From assembly GCF_014529535.1 (NCBI RefSeq), contig NW_023503409.1:434390-498389 (forward strand): DNA of 64,000 bases, given 5' to 3'. The notes beneath the pieces were generated by a model. It worked only from the letters and a program-made list of their open reading frames with translations. It was not told the DNA's origin and did no database searches. This document shows, one piece after another, positions 19,707 through 31,300 of this stretch. Each line of letters starts with the position of its first letter. The stretch's first letter is position 1. This stretch comes from Bradysia coprophila. Its lineage: Eukaryota; Arthropoda; Insecta; Diptera; Sciaridae. A program made the translations under genes and the position numbers.

Positions 19707-21369
19707 TTACATTTCATCTTCCGATTCAGTAATTGCCGTCAATTTACTATACTTTTTGGTCTTAAAATTAAATTTACAACGATTCGACTGAATTTTCTTA
19801 AAGGCATCATCGCGACTACATTTTGTCATATAAATTCGAAATAATAAAATATCCTCCATGACACCTTCGTCATCGCCGGTATCGTTGTCTGATTTACCGG
19901 TAAATTTGGCTACAATGCCAGCCAATTCGTTTAGTTTTTTCAGCGTCAAATCACAGTTAATATTCGTCAAACACTGGCCACTAAGAAACAATTTAGCGAA
20001 ACAATTACACACATTGATCGTTGTCAAATTACATGATGATAATATTATCGGACATTGTGGCAATGATGGTCGAACGTTCAGAATGTTTGATTTATCTGAA
20101 AATTGTCTTGGATATCTACCACGTTTCCTGAAGCCAGCAGTTCGTGATGTATTTATACCATACCAATATTCCGTATTTGCTCCGATGATCATTGTTACCG
20201 TATTGAATTCCATATTTTTAATGCGAAAAGCTTCATGGATTCCCGATTCTATTTTCCAATGAAACACTTGAATTTTATAGCCAGACGGTGCCTCGTGCAG
20301 CTCTTCCTGAAGGATCGAGTTGTACCACATGCATTGTTTGTACAAAATCGTTGGCATTAGATTTTTAGATTCAAGAGTTTCCATGTAATGACTGTGCAAA
20401 TCGGGTAGGCCAGCTAAATTGTTTCCTTCGTATTCGAGCGATGGATTAGACGCCTTTCTGTGAAAATATTTTTTGTTTCAAAATTTTCAAAAATTGAATT
20501 TTTCGACAAAAATGGCAGATCTAAATACCGTTCTGGATTATACGTCAAATAAACAACGTCAACATTTATAAAATCAATCTTCGGATGGAACATTTTAGGT
20601 TTATTCCGAAAAAAGAAGAAAAAATGACGATCGTCAAATGAGCTTCCTTCTAAAACGTGAAAACGACAAATATACACTAAGAGATCAATTGACAGAAAAT
20701 GGAAAGTAGCCGTTCAACTTCGATCGGATTGTACCTGAGTTTGCATGTATAAGTGTTAACATCATAGAGGTGACCGACTATAATCTACACTGTACCACTA
20801 AGTCTCCAGTCTCCAGATAGTGGGTAACTCTTAACATAAAAATGATGAGTTAGAAGGGAAACCCGAAATATATTTTCTGTTGCGCAGCCAAATTTCATTA
20901 AAATTCAACGCCTGAAAAGTTTTCGAGACTTATTTGATTTTTTTTTTTTTGAAAACGGTCTCCACTGGATGTATAATCCGCCATCTGTGTTTCATACATA
21001 CCAAGATTTGCTTTGGTCAAACCTGAAATGGTGATATTTGAATACTTCTGAAGTAATGTAATTTTGCGGCAAGCTCCAAAGAGCCACTGATTTGTTCATT
21101 ATGGCAATTACGACACTTCGCCTTCGACTCGGATACTCTTATGTCATCGGCCATTCATATGGTCTCTTCAGTAATCTATTACAACTATTATAACGAGGTC
21201 CAAAGCACTCACAAATTTGTTCATTGAGTAAAAACTGGGTGAAGTTAAGTGGTGGTGACCAGCGAATCATCATTTTTGAATTATGCAAACTTCTTTGCCG
21301 CCAGTCATCGAACGATATATAGAACGCTTTCATCGAAACTGTCTGTTCACCTGCTGTGTTAAATGTCAT
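19707..21369 (-). CDS. Unrecognised conserved-looking protein, 351 aa, 3 exons
   Basis: Exons are 21369-21213, 20676-20529 and 20457-19707. Donors ATTT|GTGAGT and AACG|GTATTT and acceptors ctcttag and tttcacag give consistent phases and exactly 352 codons. The start is the first ATG of exon 1, 115 bp from the divergent asrij ATG. There is no signal peptide and no clear transmembrane helix. Exon 1 reads like a folded domain (MKAFYISFDDWRQRSLHNSK) and exon 2 has a run of five Phe. The C-terminal third contains FAKLFLSGQC and a Lys-rich tail ending ESEDEM, which suggests a soluble nuclear or cytoplasmic protein. No family was recognised and no function is proposed. Exon 3 alone contributes 250 residues, so the gene itself is well supported even though its identity is open. 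Confidence 0.7.
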
Positions 21370-21484
21370 CAAAATTTTAAATCAACATTCGATCTAACCA
21401 TCAAGTTTATTTATCAGCAAATTCGTAGTGCAAAATTTGTTAGAATTTAATTCATTGTGAAATTATCAGGAACAGTATAGAACT
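21370..21484. promoter_or_regulatory. Very short divergent promoter region
   Basis: Only 115 bp separate the start codons of the unrecognised gene (-) and asrij (+), so the two probably share a bidirectional promoter. The stretch is AT-rich and shows no TATA box or obvious repeat. Confidence 0.45.
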
Positions 21485-22656
21485 ATGGATAGTAGAAGCA
21501 ATGACGCCCAGCAATTTCAAGCCAATCCAAGTGAACGACAACAACATCCCTTAGTAAGAAAATAGACTCAGACTTATCTATGGACGTTTCTGATTAAACC
21601 TTACATTTTTCAAGGCAAACTATCAATTTAGTCCCGATGAACTGCGCGCCATCAAGGAATGTGACGTGGAATCGCTAATACAAAGGTCTCTTCCAATTGG
21701 CACCGGTTTTGGCTTGGCTGCTTATTATGCGGTTAGGGGTGGCTACTTAAAGGTAATTGTTGTGTAGATTCTTCGGGAATCGCCGCAATAAAACTAATCA
21801 ACAACACCAATTACTACAATTTTAGGGAAGCGTCAAATGGGGTCCGACACCTAAGACAGTCGTAGCATCAATCATCGGATATTTCATCGGTAAACTGAGC
21901 TATCAAAATAAGTGCGCTGAGAAAATTATGGCGCTACCCGACTCCAAGTTGGGTGAGATGTTGAAGATGAAAAAAAAGGGTGGCTTGTATGAGAAGTGAG
22001 TGAGAAAACGTTATTGTATGAATGGAACACAAAATTTCTATGAAATTAATTTGTAGCTTGACACCTGACCAAGGATTCGGAGCTGGACTAGCATTAGCTC
22101 CATTTCAATCGGCAACTGAAAAGTATTCAGATGAACTTCAAAGGGTACTACTGTCTTACCTAACTGCGCTCGAGGCTTACTAAACTTTCGTTTGTTTCAG
22201 TCAACATCACTCAATCTCGACACAGAGCGACCATCAATGAGTGGTCTTGATGACACCTTCCGTCCAAATCTTGATGGTAGGAAATATCATATGCACAACA
22301 CTATTACTTCTGCTTAACGAATCCTAATTAAACACAGGTCCCGCATCTGCTGTCGAAGATGACAACATACCATTAAGTCCACCGAAAAATCAAACTTCGT
22401 ATGACGAACTGAGACTCAAACATCGTGAAGATTTTGCAAAGAAGAATCCATTTCAACAGAATCAAAATCCCTTGTACCGGTACGGACACTGCACTTATCT
22501 TTCACCGATTTATGAATAATTTCTCCACTTTCTGTTATTAGTCCTATGCCGTCACAAGAGGCAACTCCCGTTGTTCGACCGGAACAGCAAGCAGACGCAC
22601 AGCAAGAGGTTCCTAGAGGAGCTAAAAACAAATATGGTGACGTTTGGACTCAGTGA
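21485..22656 (+). CDS. asrij: OCIA-domain protein Asrij (OCIAD1-like), 265 aa, 7 exons
   Basis: Exons: 21485-21553, 21615-21752, 21826-21995, 22057-22144, 22201-22276, about 22338-22479 and 22542-22656, with agreeing phases. The OCIA domain spans about residues 28-115: FSPDELRAIKECDVESLIQRS, then two hydrophobic segments (TGFGLAAYYAV and TVVASIIGYFIGKLSY), then CAEKIMALPDSKLGEM. The C-terminal half is polar and ends in KYGDVWTQ. In Drosophila Asrij is an endosomal/mitochondrial protein that maintains blood-cell progenitors by modulating JAK/STAT and Notch signalling. Length is similar to family members. It is divergent from the unrecognised 351-aa gene over 115 bp. Confidence 0.92.
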
Positions 22657-25600
22657 CTTAATATGATTTTCGCTTCCACACTTGTACATTAAGACGAGAA
22701 ATTATATAGCTTGCATAGAAATGGATTTTTTTAAGAAATGAGGGTCTTTACAATTCAGGAACGGAGTCTACCAATGAGTCACATCATTTGTACATTTTAT
22801 TAGTACGAAATCAATTCTTCTATGCAACCTAACTTCTCTACAAATGGTTCTTCTCAAGTTTGGGTGAGCGGAAATTAATACTTTGAACTGGTCAGGTACC
22901 TTTGAACCTGAAATCTGAAAATCGAAAAAGTTAAATCAAGTCAGATTTCATGTGTACCTGAGAATCTCACGGCTCCCCTCAACCGAAATAAAGTTTTTTT
23001 TTTGGGTACCCAAGAAATGACTCTTGATATAGATGAAGGGACCCCTAAGGAGTATAAAACAGGTTTCCTTCACTCCAGGTTTGCTGATCTCCCCATACGA
23101 AAATTTTCAAAATTCGAATTTTCACAGGTATGTGAAAAAGGTTCAACAGATAAGTTCTCTAACTTTAATTTTTTTAACTTAAATCTACTTGTATTAGATA
23201 GATTGAGGTCTTAACTATGTAATAAGACTTTAGCAATAGCATTCGATCTGATTCAGGCGTATATTGAACGCATAAATGCTAGTAAAGTCGACCTACGAAT
23301 GTACGTGGATTATGAACTAACTAATATCTTTTACCAAAAAACAGACAAATTATATTGGTTTCCGAGTGAAAATTAAGAATGTAGAACTTAAAATGTAGAA
23401 GTACGGCCGGCATATACTGAAGAATCACCCTATATTGATGGAAAAAAATTATTTTGAAATTGAAACACTCTGTTTTAGTTGGTTGATGAATTGTCCTCTT
23501 TTGTTAGAAATCAAATACAATGCTTTTGTTTCAACAACAGATTTATACTATCGATATGAATGTGTCTGTGTATTTCTGCAAACATTTATGTAGCATAGTA
23601 CCCATCTTTTTCATGTTAAAAAAAATGTGTGAAATCAACTGCAACAGTTAATTATTAAAAGCGATAAATTAATTAATTTGACGAAATGGCAACAGCTAGA
23701 AGTCGGTGCAATCACGAAGAAAACAGATGCAAAGTATGTGTGATTTGTGCCAAGAAAATTGTGTTCGGGTCCATCAGATATCTGAGATATATAACTGGAA
23801 TGTGACAGACTTACCTGACCTTTTTCCGATTTTGAGATTTCAGATAAATTCTCAATTCAGGTTCAGTTCTTGTCAGATTCAGATTATCTGAGCGTCAGAT
23901 TTCCAGTAGCCCCTGACCGTTGGAAAGGCCGGAAATTACGACAACAAGCTCAGAAACTAAGGTTTCTAGTGATTGATGACTTCTGAAAGTACGACTTATA
24001 GCCCAAACTTTACTCATTCTTCCTACTTTGACTATCCGCAATGGTTTTTATATTAGTGAACTAAAGACTACATATAGCCTGCAAAACTGTTGCTTCGAGT
24101 TTTTCTTTACATCCCTTTGTTCTAATATTTTTCCTGGCAATTATACTCATCTTTGTACGCAGATCCATACATGGAGCGAAAACACGAAATTCTTGAATAA
24201 GGGTGAATGCGTATCCCGAGATTATAATTTTTACATTAGTATCTATGTTCGAGCTGAAGCAGGACATATTTCAAATTTTTCGGGACATATTTCTGGAAAA
24301 TGGATTTGCTAATATTTGCCAAAACTGTGTAAATTTGTTAAAAACAATAGTCTTGCATAATTCTCGTGTTTTTTCGTATCATGCTCGACGACGTGCGTAA
24401 AAAAAAACTTCAATAAATGTCTGCTAGACGTTCTAAAATAGCTATTTTGATAACTTGTGCCTAAACTGGAATTTTGCGCAAAAGATGTGAAAATTGTCAA
24501 CCCGAGGCGAAGCCGAGGTTGACAACACATCGTATGCGCAAAATTCCAGTTTAGGCACAAGTTAGCAACCAGATTTTATGTATAGTAGTGGGATCTTCAT
24601 TTTTCGAAACGTCACTTTTGCGCACTAGTGTTTATATGAAAATCCATTTACGCACTACTTTGATCGCACTACTGTACATAAATTTCTATTTAGTGCTACT
24701 CACTACCTCACTTGAATAGTATTAAAAAAAAAACCAATCGATTAAGGGCGTAATGCTTGATGTCTTAATAATTTTCGTTGAGTTCTCTTTCATTTAAATT
24801 TTTGTTATTTCACAGTAATAAAATGACGTAGATGGCATACAATATTTATTGCATAAATTTGATTATACACATAAGGACTAAAAAGGACATAACTAATTTT
24901 CTTTTAATAATGAAATGCGTTACATTTAAAGACAAAAGGTTTCACATTTAATTGAAAATTATTTGATTGGTAAATATAATATGGTTCAAATACATGGGGA
25001 GTGGTGAGGTTTATTGTATATAATATTTATGTTGTTTAATGTAAATTTATTTTTTTGTATTCTTGAAGAAAAAGTATTGTCCATTAATTCATTTTTCTTT
25101 CCTTTATTTTTGAAATGACATTTTTTTGTGTCTTTGATTTTCGTATCGAATTCTAATCAGTTGCCCGTTTTAAAATGAAACTGGTGCAGCAAATCATTCA
25201 ATTTCATTTTATAAAAGAAATCACTTAGTGTAACATTATATTTTTGAAGCGGAGTGAAACTTGTTGTCCGAAAGGTAAATTTAAAGTTTTTTTTTCTTTC
25301 TTTGTTTAAATAGTTTACCTAAAATTTCATTATTTTAATACGACACAGCAATGACATTTAAACTTAAACCTTCATTTCCTGCATTTTTGTTTGCAACATT
25401 TTCTTATTTACGATTTAATGATTAGGAATCACAATTTCCTTTCTGCTTTCGATTGTTGATTTGGGTTTTTTTTATAACCTGAATCAAAGGAAGCTAATGG
25501 TTTTGATGTAGACCATTTCAATGTAAAGAATTCTGTTGGGAAGCGTTGACGACTCTCCTCATAACATCTCATCTTTTCGAATTAACACAAAGAATGAATT

Positions 25601-28322
25601 GGAAATTAAGAAATCAAGTCTACTGAATCAAGATTACTTAAAAAATTGTTGGTACTGCATTTTAAGCTAACTTATATTTCAGGCTGCTTCTTCTTTTAAT
25701 TCCAAAAGGCGAGTGACGATCTTCTCACATACTTTTTTAAAGATCGGGAAGTAATAACGAAGACTGTCACTAAAGTAAACAGAAAATATGTCATGATGTC
25801 TTCAACGATAATATTACCCCTATACTTCGTACGGATCTAAAAATGTCTAAAAATGTCAAAATAACTTTTAGAAGAGGAAAATCTTCAATACGACAGTGAA
25901 AATTGTTTAAGGTTTTTCTGGAAAATTCTTTGGAATCGGAAAAGTCAAATTCATACACCTTATACAGCAATACTGATTGTAACGCTGTTAATTCAATTGA
26001 GTGAGTAATCAAATCAAACATCAAACATAAATAAGTTAAAGGAAAAATCAAAATTAAATATAAAAATGTTAGAATTATCACTCACTGGTTCTGGTACTTT
26101 GTCAGTACGATCCAAGAAAGACTATCGCTATACCGGATGGATAAATATTTTACATAAATAAACGTATACACTAAAGTTCTAACTTAATTAATTCGGAAAG
26201 AAAAAAACTAATTTCGATTGGTGAACAAAAATAGATTAAAATAATATTTTTGTTGACATTATTGTGAAAAACGCTAGCAACACACGATGTCAAAGTCAGC
26301 TAGTGCGACAATTACACATCTAGTGTCTAAAAATCATTGGTTTTTCGGTTGCATATCCTTCTTCTCTATTTTATGTTACAGTAAATGGGTTCATAATTAA
26401 ATATATTTTTCATTTTGTTTATTTCTTAATTTATTTATTGATTTTGGTTTTTTTTTTTTTTTTTGAATTTTCTGCAGCAATTCCGTAGTTATATAAAATT
26501 ACTGAGTGTACTTAATAAACACTGAAGTTAGTAACACACCTCATTTTATATTTGACTCAATTTGACTTACTGTTTATATTATTGGTATAATAATAATATT
26601 CAATCATAGATAATGTACAGCTGTGATGTCTGTGCCCAATGGTCCACCAATGGTCACAAAATACATATCCAGTTATTTATTTTAGTTGCTTAGATTTTTA
26701 AATCGTAATTCATTGGTAAATTTAAATTTCCCATTAAATTTAAATGTTGAATTATAACGCTGACGGATAGTTTAGTTTATTATTCATCCTTGTCGGGCTG
26801 AAGACGTCATGCCTGGAAATTGATTTAAAATTATTCAAACGAATGAGGGGAATTTTTTTTAGTAGATCTGCTCGGATTTAGCTCTGTTCGTTAATTAAAT
26901 TTGGGTTCATGCATTGATTCCGCAATAATAACAAAACTTCATAAATGTTTTTTGACCATAGAAAATCGCATGGGCAACGTCTCGTAATAATATGTTACAT
27001 TGCATGCTGCGAAAGTGATTTGTTACCTTAGATAAAAGAAAACTCGCAGGTGTGCCTTTGAGTAACATACTTCGGCTTTTCAACAAGCGTAAAGTTTATA
27101 TATCCGAGCCTTTAGTAAGATAAGTTGATCGAAGTATCACAAAATTGTTTCCGAATCAATGAATTATGTAGCAACATCCAATCAATTCTGTTTTACTACC
27201 TACCACATGCGAAAGTTGAGTTTCACATAAAATTTCACAAAAATGAACAGGGAATATTCCACATGTAATCGATCAACTTTCGCATGGTACTGGCAGTAAA
27301 AGTTATTTATGACTAAAACATCATCGAGCAGAATGCTATCGTTGTATTGACCACGCATTGCTTTTTATATTCAATTTGAATTTAATGGAATTTATGAACG
27401 AATTTTTAGAGTATATATCGTACGTACATGTTTGACTAATAAAGCATCATATATTGGTGTGTTGGTAAGGATGCGGTATTCTTTTATGCTTTTCAGACCC
27501 AAATAAGTTAAATAGGTACTGGACAAATAACGAGTCGTGTTTCCGCAAAGGATTACCTAAGCCAGGGAAAGGAGTGACGACAACTTTGAAACATACTCTA
27601 AAACCATCACTAGTTTGAAACTGAAGAAATTTGTCCGATATTCGTTCAGGACAAAACCACCTACTTATACCCGGATGATACAAGGAAAACATTTGTAATT
27701 AAGATAATTTCGGTTGTCTAGCAGATAAAAATATTGAACGAATGATGTCAATGAAGCTTGAAGAAGTTTCTTAGTGAATGTCAAATGTTAGAAAAATTGT
27801 GTCGATGTTATGTCGACTGATGTGGTGATTCCGAGGGTGATTCGTGCATGCAAAAATGGTAAAAATTAACTTACAATTATTGTGAGATTAAAGTCCTTTT
27901 ATGGAACGCATTTGTGTAGAAAAATAGAGAGAATGGAATTAAATTTGGCTTGTTAATCATCCACATTAACTAATTATTTTTCGTGAAAAGATCTAAAAAA
28001 TAGATTTTCTTATTTCTAATGTGGCTGCATTTGCAAGGTACTAGACGTATGAAACAATTGCTAGTCTCAAACGATGGTACTTATGTAATAGTTAAACATT
28101 TAACCTGATAGAAACGGCGATTTATCTGTTATCGACAATATCAACACAAACAAGCTCTGGCTTGTGTCTCCTTTTATACAAAAACATATGTTCAAGCTAA
28201 ATATTTTCCACCAAAAGATTTAATGATAATTTAGGCGATACGTAGATACACTTGCCGTTTGTATGAGGTTAACTAGTCAGTCACAAGTCAACTGTCCTAT
28301 AGCGAATAAAAATAAACAAAAT
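22657..28322. other. Gene-poor AT-rich intergenic region
   Basis: About 5.7 kb downstream of both asrij and Csp. It is strongly AT-rich, especially 24700-26800, with a long poly-T at about 26448-26464. It contains one foldback (24452-24563) and possibly a long Csp 3' UTR. A short frame at 25791-26081 with a neighbouring exon-like block did not give consistent splice phases. I see no gene I can support. Confidence 0.45.
24452..24563. repeat. Foldback with cccgaggcgaagccgagg centre
   Basis: The arms aacttgtgcctaaactggaa... and ...ttccagtttaggcacaagtt are perfect over about 29 bp. The stem continues inward through ttgtcaac/gttgacaa to the loop cccgaggcgaagccgagg (24501-24518). A related stem and loop occurs at about 42063-42165. 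Confidence 0.7.
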
Positions 28323-31300
28323 TCAAATACCTGGTGTATAAGTAGCCTGACCGGATGAGCTTAGTGACGTCGCTTCCGTTGCTGCCATATTCGCAAATGG
28401 ATTATTTGGATTCGATGGTGGTGGCGGCATTGCATAAACTGGCATCGCTCCAGCACCTTTACCAGCCGTTGGTTGTGAAGTTACCGGTGCACCACCAATT
28501 TGTACTTCCTCCAAGTCATTGAAGTCCTCCTACAAGGACGTTTAATTTAGGTTTAGAAATTTGTGTTCACAATTGACGTTATCCACTCGTGAATATTTTT
28601 GTGTACTTTGTTCTGAAGCTACATTTATCCAATTTCCAAATTAAGCCAAATTTTGCGCCAGTTCATTTTCTTACTCATCCTGGTATACTGCTTTCATACA
28701 CGTATTCAATCTTTGCAATTAAAATTGGCTGGAGGAATGCGTTTGGTTACAAATTCGGTAACAATTTTGAAATTGGATAAATTCATTGTTTTGATGGAGA
28801 AGAACATTCCGTCGTAATTATCAGTTTTGTTTATTGTTTTTAGTAATAGAGTTAGTTTGATTGCAGCTGCACAATAACAATATTGAACAATAACGGCGGA
28901 CAGAAAACAAGGTTGGTGAGTACTTTGCATGCAAATTTCCATAATAATAATTTCTATGTGTAGCCAATAAAATCAAATAAACAAATGTAAGGTTTGCCAT
29001 TTGTCATCGGTCAACGATTATCAATATGTTTTTGTGATAATAAATAAAAGTATAAAAATTGTCAACTAATAATTATGGTACAAAATCAACTTACTCCTTT
29101 ACTTTGAGAAGATGAAGTCGCTCCTGGATTCTCGGCATCGCGCTAATGATTGAATAAATAAATGAAATTTGTTGTTGTTTATAATGTGGATGAGGTTTAG
29201 GTAAAAAAAAAATCTCAAAAACGAAAAGATATACGAGAACGTTCAATCATGGCTTCACCAAAGCTCCCATTTTTACACAACCACAAGTGTGTCGTAGACG
29301 TAAAAGAAAGTCAAAAAAGTCAAAACTGTTGGTACGAAGAAATAAGCCCTTTTTGATATCACCACCAGTTCCCACCACCACCACCACGTTAAATTATATG
29401 ATGATGATCCGTTTTGTAAAAATTCCTATAAACTAAGCTCTGAAACTTGATTTGAGGGTAAAACAGTACGCAAATTATTAACAAAAATGTTTGATTGTTA
29501 TGACGAATAATTTGAAATATTTTCGAGAATTTTGAAAGTCGGTGTTAGTGACACAAACCAAAGCGTTAGTAACTAACTTAGTTATAGGTACTGTATTATA
29601 CAAATTATGGAAACGCCTGAAATCATGTCATACACATGTCATTTGTGATAGAAAACGTTCAAGCTTGTAATTATTCCCGATTATATTGATCTTCAATTTG
29701 CACAGTAAGAAATGTTACGTAGAAATATTATGAAGCACCGAACAAATCACAACGCACTGGCATTAAAGTTATTCCTTTCCTCGACATCAAAGACATTGTT
29801 GATATTGTTAATCAAGAAGAAAGTGTACAAAACGTTTAATATTTCCGTAGATATATTTTGTGAAAACAGGAAACAATGAAATGATTCATATGAACGGTGC
29901 AAAAAATTCAAGCCAAGCGGAATAAGCATGCCGTTGTAAAAATCTAGAGAGATGATATCGCGACTGGTTTTCGATAAAACTGTTGCCCAGCCACCATATC
30001 ATCTCTCTGCAAATAATTATCACAATCGTAAACGAATATGGTCATCTGGACAACATCTATATAAAGCTTAATGTTTATTCGTTTGTTAGTCTCTCTTGTA
30101 AGAGCCCAGACGAAAAGTCAAACTGGGAACAAATGAGGAAGAACGTCCGATTTTTTAATTTTCATACGCTATTTGACTCGTGAAATTTATTTTTAATGGG
30201 AGAAACGCGAAAAATATTTTTGAAAAAAAGTTTACTTTTGTCGAGTGAAAATATTTTTTAGAGAAAAATAATTAAATATTCTGAAATTAGTAGTCCCGAG
30301 CGAGGACGAGTCAAAGAGCGATACTCGAAAAGTTGACTTCTAATCCAGTTTCTAGATACACTATATGTTGAAAGCTTCAAGTAATATAAATCTAATGGAA
30401 GGAAGCAATCGCAGCTAATATAAACATTGAAAAGCCATGAAAGTACTATGTCTACTTCTCTTACCTTACACTCAACTCTAACCCCATTCAATCACATTAA
30501 GAAACGATAAGAACTTCCAGTTTTAATCAGTTAGAAAGAAAAGCAAATAAATAAATTTCAAAAAAAAATTAAACAACTCGACGTATTGGATATCGAATCC
30601 AAATGTTCATACAAAAAATGTGCATGCAAAGCTATTGATTATGCGGTAGACCAAACACAGTCAATTTAATTATAACGTAAATTTTGCACGGCAAGGCAGT
30701 ACAGTTTATTGTTGACACGTTTTGTGATGGAATAACTTACATGTAAATGTTGATAATCTCTTGCATCGTGGCCATGTGGATTCGGTTTGTATTTACCACA
30801 ACAGAAGTTGCAGCAACAGCAGCAGCAACAACAGCAATAACATCCGCTTATGATACCACAGATTATGAAACAAGCCTGCCGAATAGAAGGTCATACAATG
30901 AGATATTCACATCATTAGCAGTGTGCTTCACGGTATTTTACCTTGCAAGCGGGCGATGTTACAACGAAATAGGCATTCACATTTTCCTCGCCGAACTGTT
31001 CGGCAATGTATAGTCCTAATGAACCGTAGCTATCGTAGATATTCCGTTTTGTTTGGTCGCTTAAAATGGAATGAGCTCGATTCACTTCCTTGAACTGAAA
31101 TCGTTTAATTTGATCAGTGGATATTCTATGGTAAATTCCTCAGAATTGCGTAAAATATTAGTTGAATTCCAAATTACACGTAGGAGATAAACCGTCAGAC
31201 CATTAACTAATTTAACGATTTATGTTCCATAATTAGGTGCGATAACATTTTATCACGTTATTGTCATTCAACCGGAACCATTTAGCTCACAAATTTTTGG

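Noticed and set aside
25681-26081. Possible two-exon minus-strand gene (a 96-codon hydrophobic frame plus a downstream block ending LLELKEEAA)
   Set aside because: The block after tttactttag looks exon-like, but the nearby donors (GGG|GTAATA, TCC|GTACGA, A|GTATAG) do not give an in-frame join. No upstream exon or domain supports it.
30747-31013. 88-codon plus-strand ORF rich in Thr and Ala
   Set aside because: It is the antisense of the Csp cysteine-string exon and its neighbours.
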